Positions 33,207 to 41,971 of a DNA stretch of 64,000 bases are shown here, piece by piece; the first letter of the stretch is position 1, and every line of letters begins with the position of its first letter. The DNA lies in assembly GCA_002838185.1 (NCBI GenBank), contig CP017948.1:682001-746000 (forward strand), given 5' to 3'. The position numbers were made by a program, and so were the translations under genes. The stretch is from Tenericutes bacterium MO-XQ. GTDB taxonomy: Bacteria; Bacillota_I; Bacilli_A; Acholeplasmatales; Acholeplasmataceae. The notes under the pieces are model-generated. The model was not told the DNA's origin and did not search any database. It worked only from the letters and a program-made list of their open reading frames with translations.

Positions 33207-34313
33207 ATGAAAAAGATTTTAGGTATTACATTATTTATATTTGGATTATTATTTTTAGGAGCGTGTACAGAACAAGGGACGCTGAGTTTGAGTTTATCGA
33301 GTGATGAAGATGTTTTTTCTTATCAAGCATTAGCAACCTCATCACTGCTACAGAATCAAACTGGTGATACACTAGTTGAAAAAGAATCAGGCTTTACATT
33401 ATTAAGTGGATCACAAACACTAGAAACTGGAGAAGATGTACAAGAACCAGTAGAGGTTGTTGAACCGTATTTAGAACTTATTGAAAAATTTATGTCAGGT
33501 GAACAAGGATTTAACGCAACTGTTCAAACTTCTGACAATCTTGATTATGAGTTTATGATTCTCTTTGAAACTTCGGATTTATTGGGTGAAGCACAAACAT
33601 ATGCTTTATACTATAATCAAGTATTAGAAAGTGAATTCGAGGATGAAACTGATGATATTGATGAAGCTGAAGAAACCGATGAAGTTGATGAAGAAGAAAC
33701 AGAAGATGAAGCTGATGAAGAAGATGATGAACAAGAATACATGATTACTGGTATTTTAGTTCAAGGTAATCAAACATTCACTGTTGAAGGTAGAAAAGAG
33801 ATAGAGGAAGATGAAGAGAGCTTAGAATTCATATCATACATTGATGAACTTAACTATGTTAGATCAGAATATGAAGTTGAATCAGGCGAAACTAGATTCT
33901 CTTTAGAAGAAGTACGTAATGGTGAAGTATATAGTGAATCAGAAATAAACATTGAAATTGAAGACAACGAAATTAAAGTTGAGCTTGAACAATTCATGAA
34001 TGGAAATGAATACTATTATGAATTTAAATATGAAACTGAAGATGGCGAAGATATTATCAAAGTTGAATATGAAACATTCATTGATGGCGTTCAACAAGAA
34101 GGCGAAATTAAAGCTTATGTTGTTGTAGATGAACTTACAGGAGAAACTTCATATGTTATCTTATTAGACGACGATAAAGATGGTGAAGCAGATCACGAAT
34201 ATGAAAAAGATAGAGACGATGATGATGACGATGACGACGATGAAGATGATGAAATGGAAGACCATGATGATGACGATGAAGAAGAGGAAGATGATTCAGA
34301 AGATAGTATGTAA
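33207..34313 (+). CDS. Highly acidic lipoprotein, partner of the anti-sigma-like protein
   Basis: 368 residues. Signal peptide with lipobox LFLGAC (Cys at about 20). The mature part has a domain homologous to the ectodomain of the membrane protein at 34920: FSYQALATSSLLQ with VVEPYLELIEKFM, GILVQGNQTFTVEGRKE, SYIDELNYVRSEYE and YETFIDGVQQEGEIKAYVVVDE. It also carries an acidic insert of about 35 residues near 148-182 (EDETDDIDEAEETDEVDEEE and on) and a C-terminal tail of about 40 Asp/Glu. Such tails bind divalent cations or basic peptides in other proteins. No named family recognised. Upstream of the sigma gene and probably in one operon. Confidence 0.85.
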   Translation: MKKILGITLFIFGLLFLGACTEQGTLSLSLSSDEDVFSYQALATSSLLQNQTGDTLVEKESGFTLLSGSQTLETGEDVQEPVEVVEPYLELIEKFMSGEQGFNATVQTSDNLDYEFMILFETSDLLGEAQTYALYYNQVLESEFEDETDDIDEAEETDEVDEEETEDEADEEDDEQEYMITGILVQGNQTFTVEGRKEIEEDEESLEFISYIDELNYVRSEYEVESGETRFSLEEVRNGEVYSESEINIEIEDNEIKVELEQFMNGNEYYYEFKYETEDGEDIIKVEYETFIDGVQQEGEIKAYVVVDELTGETSYVILLDDDKDGEADHEYEKDRDDDDDDDDDEDDEMEDHDDDDEEEEDDSEDSM

Positions 34314-34356
34314 GCTATTTTAAATAAACATATAAACATCTTATGATAGAATTAGG

Positions 34357-34385
34357 TTAAGGAAGGCATATCCTTCCTTAATTTG
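34357..34385 (+). terminator. Weak terminator or attenuator between lipoprotein and sigma genes
   Basis: TTAAGGAAGG and CCTTCCTTAA form a 10-bp perfect stem around CATAT, but the following bases (TTTGATT) are only a poor U-tract. It may allow partial read-through into the sigma gene. Confidence 0.55.
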
Positions 34386-34404
34386 ATTGCAAAGGGCGGA
34401 AGAC

Positions 34405-34917
34405 ATGATCATTAAACAAAAAATAGTTGAAAAACTTAAGAGTCGTGATGAAGCAGCGTTTGAACATATTTACGCCCAAACAAAAAAAGGTGTGTACATT
34501 GTTATTTTTAATATCGTAAAAGATCATGATATCACACAGGACCTGATGCAAGATGTTTATTTAAAAATGTTGGAAAGAATTGAACAATATCAACCTAAAA
34601 CCAACTTTTATAACTGGTTACTGATGATTGCTAAAAACATAGCAATTGATACCTATAGAAGAGAACAAAAACTCATGCATTATGATGAAGTTGATTATGA
34701 TCATGTATTAGCTTCAAAAGATGACACACCTGATCAATTAGATGAGTTTAATCGTCTATTATCTGTATTAACAGATGATGAAAAAGAAATAGTATTATTA
34801 AGAATAGTCAATGAAATGAAACATAAAGATATCGCAAAAATAGTTGAAAAACCAGTGGGAACTGTCACTTGGATGTATCAACAAGCCCTAGATAAAATGA
34901 AGAAAGTGAGGGGATAA
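34405..34917 (+). CDS. ECF-like sigma-70 family sigma factor
   Basis: 170 residues with region 2 (AFEHIYAQTKKGVYIVIFNIVKDHDITQDLMQDVYLKMLERI, then NWLLMIAKNIAIDTYRRE as 2.4) and region 4 (LTDDEKEIVLLRIVNEMKHKDIAKIVEKPVGTVTWMYQQALDKMKKV). No region 3 or C-terminal extension, so a group 4 (ECF) sigma. GGGCGGAAGAC precedes the ATG at 34405. It lies 2 bp before the membrane protein that probably restrains it. Directs RNA polymerase to a small stress regulon, which likely includes its own operon. Confidence 0.92.
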   Translation: MIIKQKIVEKLKSRDEAAFEHIYAQTKKGVYIVIFNIVKDHDITQDLMQDVYLKMLERIEQYQPKTNFYNWLLMIAKNIAIDTYRREQKLMHYDEVDYDHVLASKDDTPDQLDEFNRLLSVLTDDEKEIVLLRIVNEMKHKDIAKIVEKPVGTVTWMYQQALDKMKKVRG

Positions 34918-34919
34918 AT

Positions 34920-36131
34920 ATGCGTGAAAAAGACATTAAAAAGATTTTAAAACAAGAAATTGAACAACATATCCCCAAACATCTTGACGTATCAAAGTTC
35001 AATTTAAAACCATCAGAAAAACCAATCGAAAAAAGTAGATTTGGCATGCAAAGAAGATTTGCTTTTGCAGTAGCTTCTTTTATGGTTGTATTTGTTTTGA
35101 TATTTTCATTTTTACTTAGACCAAATCAACCGATTGATCCAATAGAGCCTTATACTTTCTCTGGTGATAATCAAGTAGTATCTTTTAGTGCAATGTCAAC
35201 TGCAGCTATTCTTTCTCATACAGAAACACAAAATTTATTAACTAGTTTTTCTGTACAAAGATTAAATACTGTAACAACCAATCCAGTCATTGATCATGTA
35301 TTACCATATCTAGAACTTGCAGAAAGATTTTTAAATGATGAAAATGGATTTGTGATTACAGAAAGTACATCTGAACTTGCTGAATACACATATAAAACCG
35401 AGTTTAAGACAAGTGATTTAACGCGTTCAACAATCACTTATGTGATGCATTATAATATGTTAAACGAAGAAGCAGATGGTGATGAGACATCATATGATAT
35501 TGAAGGTATCTTGATTTATGGTAATAAAACATATGATGTTTTTGGGTCTAAAGAGTTTGAAGAAGACGAGGAAAAATACAACTTTAAATCTTCAATTGAT
35601 GACCTTAATTATGTCAGTACATCATATAAAAAAGAAACAGATGAAACTAAATTTTCATTTGAAGTTGTAGTTAATGGTGTAGTTGTTGAAGAATCAATCA
35701 TAGAGATAGAAACAAGCAATAATGAAAAAGAAATTTCACTAGAATTTGTCGATGGCAATAATTATGGTACATACACATTCGAATATGAAGAAGTTGATGG
35801 CAAATCTTTACTTGCGATTGAATTTGAATCGTTTATTGATGGTAGAGAACGTAGTGGAGAGATTGAAGTTTATGTCGTCTTTGATGAGATAACTCAAGCA
35901 TTTACTTATAAGTTAATTGTTGATGAAGATGATGAAGAAGACGAATATGAGTATGAAGCTAGACGTGAAGATGACGAAGACGAAGATGAAGATGACGAAG
36001 AAGATGAAGAGGATGAAGAAGATGATGACGAAGAAGATGAAACGGACGATGAAGAGGAAAGCGAAGATGAGGAAATTGAAGACGAAGAAGATACCAACAA
36101 CGAAAGTGGAGTCAGATTTTTAAATGTTTAA
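34920..36131 (+). CDS. Probable membrane anti-sigma factor with acidic ectodomain
   Basis: 403 residues. A 42-residue cytoplasmic start (MREKDIKKILKQEIEQHIPK...) could hold the sigma factor; there is no HxxxCxxC zinc motif. One membrane helix (about 43-66) leads to an extracytoplasmic domain of about 230 residues that matches the upstream lipoprotein (LPYLELAERFLNDENGF, GILIYGNKTYDVFGSKE, SSIDDLNYVSTSY, FESFIDGRERSGEIEVYVVFDE). A tract of about 70 mostly Asp/Glu residues ends the protein before NNESGVRFLNV. Role inferred from position directly after the sigma gene and topology. I know of no described family with this ectodomain. Confidence 0.83.
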   Translation: MREKDIKKILKQEIEQHIPKHLDVSKFNLKPSEKPIEKSRFGMQRRFAFAVASFMVVFVLIFSFLLRPNQPIDPIEPYTFSGDNQVVSFSAMSTAAILSHTETQNLLTSFSVQRLNTVTTNPVIDHVLPYLELAERFLNDENGFVITESTSELAEYTYKTEFKTSDLTRSTITYVMHYNMLNEEADGDETSYDIEGILIYGNKTYDVFGSKEFEEDEEKYNFKSSIDDLNYVSTSYKKETDETKFSFEVVVNGVVVEESIIEIETSNNEKEISLEFVDGNNYGTYTFEYEEVDGKSLLAIEFESFIDGRERSGEIEVYVVFDEITQAFTYKLIVDEDDEEDEYEYEARREDDEDEDEDDEEDEEDEEDDDEEDETDDEEESEDEEIEDEEDTNNESGVRFLNV

Positions 36132-36207
36132 GCAACATAGAAAAATCATTATTGCAGTTGTAGATATTCTCATTTTAATTATAGTTTTACTCATTTCAAT
36201 TACATAA
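36124..36207 (+). CDS. Possible 27-residue membrane micropeptide
   Basis: ATG at 36124 starts 27 codons: MFKQHRKIIIAVVDILILII then VLLISIT. It has a basic head and one hydrophobic helix, a typical single-pass micropeptide. It overlaps the end of the anti-sigma gene by 8 nt in another frame and finishes before a terminator. A GGAG lies about 12 bp upstream, longer than ideal. Might be a real third component or a chance frame in AT-rich DNA. Confidence 0.4.
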   Translation: MFKQHRKIIIAVVDILILIIVLLISIT

Positions 36208-36213
36208 AAAGAA

Positions 36214-36247
36214 AACACTCAGATTATTTCTGAGTGTTATTTTTTTA
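36214..36247. terminator. Bidirectional terminator
   Basis: AACACTCAG and CTGAGTGTT form a 9-bp stem with loop ATTATTT, T-run on the right, A-run on the left. It ends the sigma operon and overlaps the stop of the convergent ggt gene. Confidence 0.9.
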
Positions 36248-37822
36248 TTTGCTTGCAATAGTGCCATCACATCTTTTTTCTGTGCCTACATAAGTTTTTT
36301 GATTGATGTTTAAGATGATTTGACCTCTACCAAATAAGCCTAAGTCTTCTTTGATTTCCAAATCATGTCCTTTTTTGATCAGTCCATCTAAAACATTTTG
36401 ATCTAATGTTGGTTCAACATAAATCGTTTGATCTTTTACCCATTGATATCTTGGTCGATTGAGAGCTTCTTGAGGACTTAAACCAAGATCAATTAAACTG
36501 GATACTACTTGAAGATGCCCTTGAGGCTGCATAAAGCCACCCATCACTCCAAAAGGTCCAATAGGCTTTTGATCCTTCATGATGAATCCAGGAATGATGG
36601 TATGATATGGTTTTTTATTTGGTGCTAAGACATTTACTGATTTTGGGTCCATAGAAAAATTATGTCCGCGGTTTTGAAGTGCAATACCTGTATTTGGAAC
36701 GACTAAACCAGATCCAAAGCCCATATAATTGCTTTGAATAAAAGAAACCATATTGCCTTCACTATCAGATGTAGCTAAATAGACAGTACCATTTTGTTTT
36801 GGGTTTCCATACGTATGATTGATAGCTTTATCTTTAATGAGATTATATCTAGATTTTGCATATGCTTTAGATATTAATTGTTCAACAGTGACATTCATAT
36901 ATCTAGGATCAGCAATATATTTTAAACCATCATTAAATGCGAGCTTAGTGGATTCTATCTGGGTATGATAAATATCAAGATTATTTTTGCCGTCACATGT
37001 GTAGTTTTCTAAGATGTTTAATCCCATTAACCCAATAATCCCTTGTGTATTCGGTGGGAGTTCAAAAATATCATAACCTTTGTAGTTAGTAGATATTGGC
37101 GTCACCCACTCTACTTCATGTTTCTCTAAATCTGCTTTTCTAATAAAACCGCCATGCTTTTTAGAAAATGCATCGATCTGATTAGCAATATCTCCATGAT
37201 AAAAAGTGTCTCCATAAGTGTTCGCAATATCTTCTAATGTTTTTGCATGATCTTTTAAGTAAACCGTATCTCCTAATTTTGGTACATTTCCAAAGGTATC
37301 AAACCAATGAGAAAACATAGGATCTTTAAGATTTTTTTCATATATCTTATATGCTCTATGCCAGTAATATTGGACAGTAGGTGCTATTTGATAACCATCT
37401 TTTGCTAGTTTTATTGCGGGTTTTAAAACTTCTTTAAAATCTAACTTACCATAAGCTTTAGATAGTTCAGCCCACCCTTTTACAACACCTGGAACTGTTA
37501 CAGGAACAAATCCAAATGTTGGGATTTCATTTAATCCCTGTTCTTTTAATTTTTCGATGGATAAAAGCTCAGGTGATTTTCCTGATGAGTTCATACCAAT
37601 AAGTTTGCCTTGATGCCATAAAATAGCGAAATTATCGCCACCTATCCCATTACTTGTTGGCTCAGTGACAGTAAGTGCAGCAGCTGTTGCAATAGCGGCA
37701 TCTATAGCATTACCGCCTTTTTCTAATATTTCTAAACCTGCATAAGCTGCGTTAGGTTCGCTGGTCGCAACCACCCCATATTTAGGTTTTAAATAATCAC
37801 TTTTTCGATCTGTAAATTTCAT
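36245..37822 (-). CDS. Gamma-glutamyltransferase (YwrD-like)
   Basis: 525 residues, no signal peptide, so cytoplasmic rather than secreted. Early segments are typical: GVVATSEPNAAYAGLEILEKGGNAIDAAIATAAALTV and GIGGDNFAILWH. The nucleophile Thr near residue 346 sits in NGTVYLATSDSEGNMVSF, where the proenzyme cleaves itself; GVMGGFMQPQGHLQV follows. It would transfer or hydrolyse the gamma-glutamyl group of glutathione-like compounds. Monocistronic, minus strand. Confidence 0.92.
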   Translation of the reverse strand: MKFTDRKSDYLKPKYGVVATSEPNAAYAGLEILEKGGNAIDAAIATAAALTVTEPTSNGIGGDNFAILWHQGKLIGMNSSGKSPELLSIEKLKEQGLNEIPTFGFVPVTVPGVVKGWAELSKAYGKLDFKEVLKPAIKLAKDGYQIAPTVQYYWHRAYKIYEKNLKDPMFSHWFDTFGNVPKLGDTVYLKDHAKTLEDIANTYGDTFYHGDIANQIDAFSKKHGGFIRKADLEKHEVEWVTPISTNYKGYDIFELPPNTQGIIGLMGLNILENYTCDGKNNLDIYHTQIESTKLAFNDGLKYIADPRYMNVTVEQLISKAYAKSRYNLIKDKAINHTYGNPKQNGTVYLATSDSEGNMVSFIQSNYMGFGSGLVVPNTGIALQNRGHNFSMDPKSVNVLAPNKKPYHTIIPGFIMKDQKPIGPFGVMGGFMQPQGHLQVVSSLIDLGLSPQEALNRPRYQWVKDQTIYVEPTLDQNVLDGLIKKGHDLEIKEDLGLFGRGQIILNINQKTYVGTEKRCDGTIASK

Positions 37823-37942
37823 GTATTTATCCTCTTATCTCAAAGTATAGTCTTATTTTAACATGTATTTTCCTTTTTTAATTCATGGTGTATCGGTTCT
37901 TATCATGATATAATATGAATATCAAAATAATGAGGTATAAAC

Positions 37943-38560
37943 ATGCATCATAAAATTGTGATTCACAATGAAAGTGAAGAGATCAAATCTTTAATTGACA
38001 AAGACCCGAATTTAGAGCCTTTGTTTCAAAAGAAGAGAGAGATTGTTGTTCATGTTTCAAAAAATTATTATCAATCATTAATTGAGACAATTATTGCACA
38101 ACAATTATCAACTAAAGCAGCTTTAGCCATATTAAATCGTTTCAATGAGTTCATGCAAGATGACATGAAACCTGAACACATTTTAGCTGTTGAAGATGAA
38201 AAATTAAGAGCTCTTGGACTTTCAAGACAAAAAATTAAATATCTTAAATCTTTGGCAGAACATGTGAAAAGTGAAAAATTAACATTTGATCAATTGGAAA
38301 AGATGACTGATGAGCAAATTATTGAAGAACTCACTCAAGTCAAAGGTATTGGTGTATGGACTGCACAAATGTTTTTAATGTTTTCGATGGGTCGTATGGA
38401 TGTGTTTTCAACATTAGATTTAGGACTTAGAAATGCACTGAAAAAATTACTGAATCGACCAGATATGACTTTTGAAGAAATCGAAGCATATAGCCATAAG
38501 TGGAAACCTTATCGTTCGATTGTTTCTCATTATTTATGGCATATATGGGATGAAGCATAG
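37943..38560 (+). CDS. DNA-3-methyladenine glycosylase II (AlkA-like)
   Basis: 205 residues of the HhH-GPD fold: AHVKSEKLTF..., helix-hairpin-helix LTQVKGIGVWTAQMFLMFSMG and the catalytic Asp in VFSTLDLGLRNAL. It lacks the N-terminal beta domain of E. coli AlkA, so it is the short type common in Firmicutes. Removes alkylated purines from DNA. First gene of a run with gnd and zwf (15 bp gap), which looks like a chance operon. Confidence 0.88.
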   Translation: MHHKIVIHNESEEIKSLIDKDPNLEPLFQKKREIVVHVSKNYYQSLIETIIAQQLSTKAALAILNRFNEFMQDDMKPEHILAVEDEKLRALGLSRQKIKYLKSLAEHVKSEKLTFDQLEKMTDEQIIEELTQVKGIGVWTAQMFLMFSMGRMDVFSTLDLGLRNALKKLLNRPDMTFEEIEAYSHKWKPYRSIVSHYLWHIWDEA

Positions 38561-38574
38561 AAAGGATGAAATAT

Positions 38575-39468
38575 ATGAAAATTAGATGTATTGGTTTAGG
38601 AAAAATGGGATCAAATTTAGCTTATAATCTGAAAGATCATGGATATGATGTGATTGGGTATGATACCAATAAAAGTATTGTAGACGATTTATCTAAAGAT
38701 TTTAAAACAACAACATCTCTTGATGTTTTATTTGAAAATAGAGAAGAGCGTGTTGTTTTATGGATGCTTATACCGAATCAAATCGTTGATAAAGTTATAG
38801 AAGATCTCCTACCTTACTTAAAAGATCATGATATTATCATTGATGCTGGAAACTCAAATTATAATTATTCAATTAAGAGATTTCATTATTTAAAATCTAA
38901 TAAAATTGATTTTATTGACTTAGGTACATCAGGTGGCATGCATGGTGCTAGACATGGTATGTGTCTAATGGCTGGTGGAGAAGATGAACCGATAGCTTAT
39001 GTATCAAAAGTTTTTACAGATGTCTCTGAACCCGGCGGATATGCCCATGTCGGTAAACCAGGTGCTGGACATTATGTTAAAATGGTTCATAATGGGATTG
39101 AGTATGGCATGATGCAAGCGATTGCTGAAGGGCTTGATTTACTTGAACAATCACCATTTGAATTTGATTATAATCAAATAACAGATATGTGGAATCATGG
39201 GTCAATTATTGAGTCTAACTTGCTTAAACATACAAAAGACGCATTTGATGAAGACTTTAAACTGAGTGAAATTGAAGGCAAAGTTGATGATTCAGGTGAA
39301 GGTATGTGGATGATCGAAGAAGCATTAAAACTTAAAGTATCATTACCTATTATTACCCAATCATTATTTAATAGATATAAATCTAAAGACGACTTACGTT
39401 TTCAAGAAAAAGTTATTGCAGCTATGAGAAAGGAGTTCGGTGGTCACGCCGTCTACAGGAAGAAATGA
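38575..39468 (+). CDS. gnd: 6-phosphogluconate dehydrogenase, short decarboxylating type
   Basis: 297 residues: the short tetrameric-type (YqeC-like) rather than the 470-residue enzyme. NAD(P)-binding GLGKMGSNLAYNL at the start, DAGNSNYNYS, LGTSGGMHGARHGMCLMAGG and the catalytic KMVHNGIEYGMMQ. Converts 6-phosphogluconate to ribulose 5-phosphate, CO2 and NAD(P)H. GAAAGGATG precedes the ATG at 38575. Overlaps zwf by 4 nt, so the two oxidative pentose phosphate enzymes are co-translated. Confidence 0.94.
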   Translation: MKIRCIGLGKMGSNLAYNLKDHGYDVIGYDTNKSIVDDLSKDFKTTTSLDVLFENREERVVLWMLIPNQIVDKVIEDLLPYLKDHDIIIDAGNSNYNYSIKRFHYLKSNKIDFIDLGTSGGMHGARHGMCLMAGGEDEPIAYVSKVFTDVSEPGGYAHVGKPGAGHYVKMVHNGIEYGMMQAIAEGLDLLEQSPFEFDYNQITDMWNHGSIIESNLLKHTKDAFDEDFKLSEIEGKVDDSGEGMWMIEEALKLKVSLPIITQSLFNRYKSKDDLRFQEKVIAAMRKEFGGHAVYRKK

Positions 39469-40832
39469 AAAAATTGATATTTACAATATTTGGTTCAACA
39501 GGGGATCTAACATCTAGAAAATTACTCCCAGCCATTTCAAAATTATATAAAGAAAATAAAATACCTAAAGAGACACTTGTGGTTTGTTTAGGTAGAAAAT
39601 CATTTGATGACAACCGAGCATATTTAAAGTATATGGATGATGCAGCAAGCAAAAAATTGGATTTAGATATTTTAAAAGATATCGTTATCTATCATCAGAT
39701 GCAAATCACTGAAAGTAATGATTATGATACTTTAAAAGAAATGCTTGAAAAACATAAAGACCAAGACACAAAAGAACTATATTACTTAGCTGTTGGTCCT
39801 GAACTTTTCTTTGATGTATCCAAAAATATTAACCAATCAGGTATGGTTCAAAAAAACAACATCAATCAATCGATTATCTTTGAAAAGCCTTTTGGTCATG
39901 ACTTAAAAAGTGCGAAAAGTATTAATCAAAGATTATGGGATTTCTTTGATGAAAAACAAATCTTTAGAATTGACCATTACCTAGGAAAAGAAATGATTCA
40001 AAACATTTTAATGGTGAGATTTGCTAATCGTATTTTTGAAGATATTTGGTATAACAGAACAATTAAAAACGTTAAAATCATCGTTAAAGAAACAGAAGGT
40101 ATCTTAAATCGCGGTGGTTATTATGACCAATCTGGAGCATTAAAAGACATGGTTCAGTCTCATTTATTACAAATGGTTAGCTTGGTTGCGATGGAAGTCC
40201 CACTATCATATTATAGTGAAGATGTTAAAAATGAAAAAGTTAAAGTGCTAGATCATATCACAGTGGATGAAAAATCATTGATATTTGGACAGTATCATGG
40301 CTATATGCATGAAGAAAAAGTTGAGGAAAACTCTGATACAGAAACATTTGTGTTTTTAAAAGCATTTGTGAATACACCAAGATTTAAAGGTGTTCCATTT
40401 TATTTAATGACAGGTAAAAAATTAGATAAGAAAGAATCTGTAATTATCATAGAGTTTGAAGAAACATCAGAACAAAGAAAATGGAATCTTCCGCTTTCTA
40501 CAAACAAATTATTTATTAAAATTGCACCAGAAGATGGTGTTGGATTAAGATTTAATTCTAAAGTGCCAGGTTTATCAGATGATGTACAAGAAGTTGAACT
40601 AGAATATTGTGCAGCCTGTGAGGCATTTGGAAACATGAGTGAAGCTTATGAGAAGTTATTGCTAGATGCTACAGGACAACATAAATCACTTTTCACAAGA
40701 TGGGATGAAATTGAATTATCATGGAAGCTCATTGATCAAATTAAAAAACATCAAGATAAACCCGTCATTTATGAGTCTTTTGACGCATTAAAAGTACTTA
40801 TCAAAGAAAAAATGGATGTAGATATGTCATGA
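39465..40832 (+). CDS. zwf: Glucose-6-phosphate 1-dehydrogenase
   Basis: 455 residues. FTIFGSTGDLTSRKLLPAI is the cofactor site, FRIDHYLGKEMIQN the substrate and catalytic His motif, and RGGYYDQSGALKDMVQSHLLQMV the family block. Oxidises glucose 6-phosphate to 6-phosphogluconolactone with reduction of NADP+. It follows gnd through an ATGA overlap. No phosphogluconolactonase gene is nearby; that step may be spontaneous or encoded elsewhere. Confidence 0.96.
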   Translation: MKKLIFTIFGSTGDLTSRKLLPAISKLYKENKIPKETLVVCLGRKSFDDNRAYLKYMDDAASKKLDLDILKDIVIYHQMQITESNDYDTLKEMLEKHKDQDTKELYYLAVGPELFFDVSKNINQSGMVQKNNINQSIIFEKPFGHDLKSAKSINQRLWDFFDEKQIFRIDHYLGKEMIQNILMVRFANRIFEDIWYNRTIKNVKIIVKETEGILNRGGYYDQSGALKDMVQSHLLQMVSLVAMEVPLSYYSEDVKNEKVKVLDHITVDEKSLIFGQYHGYMHEEKVEENSDTETFVFLKAFVNTPRFKGVPFYLMTGKKLDKKESVIIIEFEETSEQRKWNLPLSTNKLFIKIAPEDGVGLRFNSKVPGLSDDVQEVELEYCAACEAFGNMSEAYEKLLLDATGQHKSLFTRWDEIELSWKLIDQIKKHQDKPVIYESFDALKVLIKEKMDVDMS

Positions 40833-41467
40833 AATATTATGATGTGAGTATGCATGTTCATAAGGACATGCAAGTCTATAAGAATAAACCAGAAAAAAGA
40901 CCTGTTTTTAGTGTTGCTTCAGATTTTGAAACAGGAAGTAGTCATGAGACCAAAATCGAATTAAATTTACACACAGGTACACATATGGATTTTCCACTTC
41001 ATATGCTTGTTGATGGAAAAACATCTGATGCACTTGATTTAGATCGATTAATTAGACCAGTCAAAGTTTTGGACATGACGCACATCAAAGATGGTATTAC
41101 AGATCAAGATCTTAAAGCTTATGAAATTAATGAGCATGATTTTATCTTGTTTAAAACTAAAAACAGCTATGAAGATGACTTTAATTTCAAGTTCATCTAT
41201 ATCAAAGAAAGTGCTGCTATCTATCTTGCAGATAAGAAGATAAGTGGTGTTGGTATTGATGCATTGGGTGTTGAAAGAGATCAAGTAGGACATCCAACAC
41301 ATAAGATTTTATTCCAATCCGATATTTATATCATTGAAGGCTTAAGATTCAAAGAAGTAGAAGAAAATACATATTTTATGTATGCCTTACCGATAAAAAT
41401 GCCTAAATCAGATGCGCTTTTATTAAGTGTTATCTTGGTGGATCAAGATGATCAGATTAGCGACTAA
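40829..41467 (+). CDS. Cyclase-family metal hydrolase
   Basis: 212 residues of the cyclase/kynurenine formamidase-like family. The metal site HTGTHMDFPLHM is near residue 50. Later segments GVGIDALGVERDQVGHPTHKIL and YIIEGLRF are family-typical. Members hydrolyse amides such as N-formylkynurenine, but substrates in this group vary. Overlaps zwf by 4 nt (ATGA). Confidence 0.87.
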   Translation: MKYYDVSMHVHKDMQVYKNKPEKRPVFSVASDFETGSSHETKIELNLHTGTHMDFPLHMLVDGKTSDALDLDRLIRPVKVLDMTHIKDGITDQDLKAYEINEHDFILFKTKNSYEDDFNFKFIYIKESAAIYLADKKISGVGIDALGVERDQVGHPTHKILFQSDIYIIEGLRFKEVEENTYFMYALPIKMPKSDALLLSVILVDQDDQISD

Positions 41468-41960
41468 AAACGATATTGATCGTATATGGCAATTGAGATT
41501 AGAAACATCGGCATTGCTAAAAGAAAGACATATTGATCAGTGGCAGTACCACAAACCGGAAAAATCAACGATTTTAAATGATATAGCACTTCAAGAATTT
41601 TATGTGTATGAAAAAGATGGAATCATCATTGGTATGATCGCAATTAAAAAAGGTATTGAACATACGTATGATGTCATCTTTGATGGTGCATGGGGCTATG
41701 ATGAGCCTTATATGACCATACATAGATTAGCAGTTAAAAAAGAGTATTTAGGACAAAAAGTATCTGAAAAATTAATGGCTTTTGCTCATGAATTGGCATT
41801 AAAGTCTAATATTGAATATATTAGAATTGATACACATGAAGATAACAAGAATGCTCAACGATTATTCACATCTCTTGGTTATGTTTTAAGAGGAATGATT
41901 TTACTTGAAGAGGATCATCCAGGAGATCGCAGACGTCTTGCATATGATATCAAACTTTAA
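41448..41960 (+). CDS. GNAT-family N-acetyltransferase
   Basis: 170 residues: IRLATKNDIDRIWQLR, MTIHRLAVKKEYLGQKVSEKLM (motif A variant) and IRIDTHEDNKNAQRLFTSLGYVLRG. Starts inside the end of the cyclase gene (20-nt overlap) at ATG 41448. Part of the gnd-zwf operon. Substrate unknown. Confidence 0.87.
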   Translation: MIRLATKNDIDRIWQLRLETSALLKERHIDQWQYHKPEKSTILNDIALQEFYVYEKDGIIIGMIAIKKGIEHTYDVIFDGAWGYDEPYMTIHRLAVKKEYLGQKVSEKLMAFAHELALKSNIEYIRIDTHEDNKNAQRLFTSLGYVLRGMILLEEDHPGDRRRLAYDIKL

Positions 41961-41971
41961 GGAGTGGTATT

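Noticed and set aside
33660-36100. Acidic tracts as assembly or repeat artefacts
   Set aside because: Codons vary (GAT/GAC/GAA/GAG mixed), frames stay open and the flanking domains are intact in both genes, so the tracts look real.
35906-36123. Poly-Ser minus-strand and Lys/Met-rich plus-strand frames
   Set aside because: Both are shadow frames of the Asp/Glu tract in the anti-sigma-like gene.
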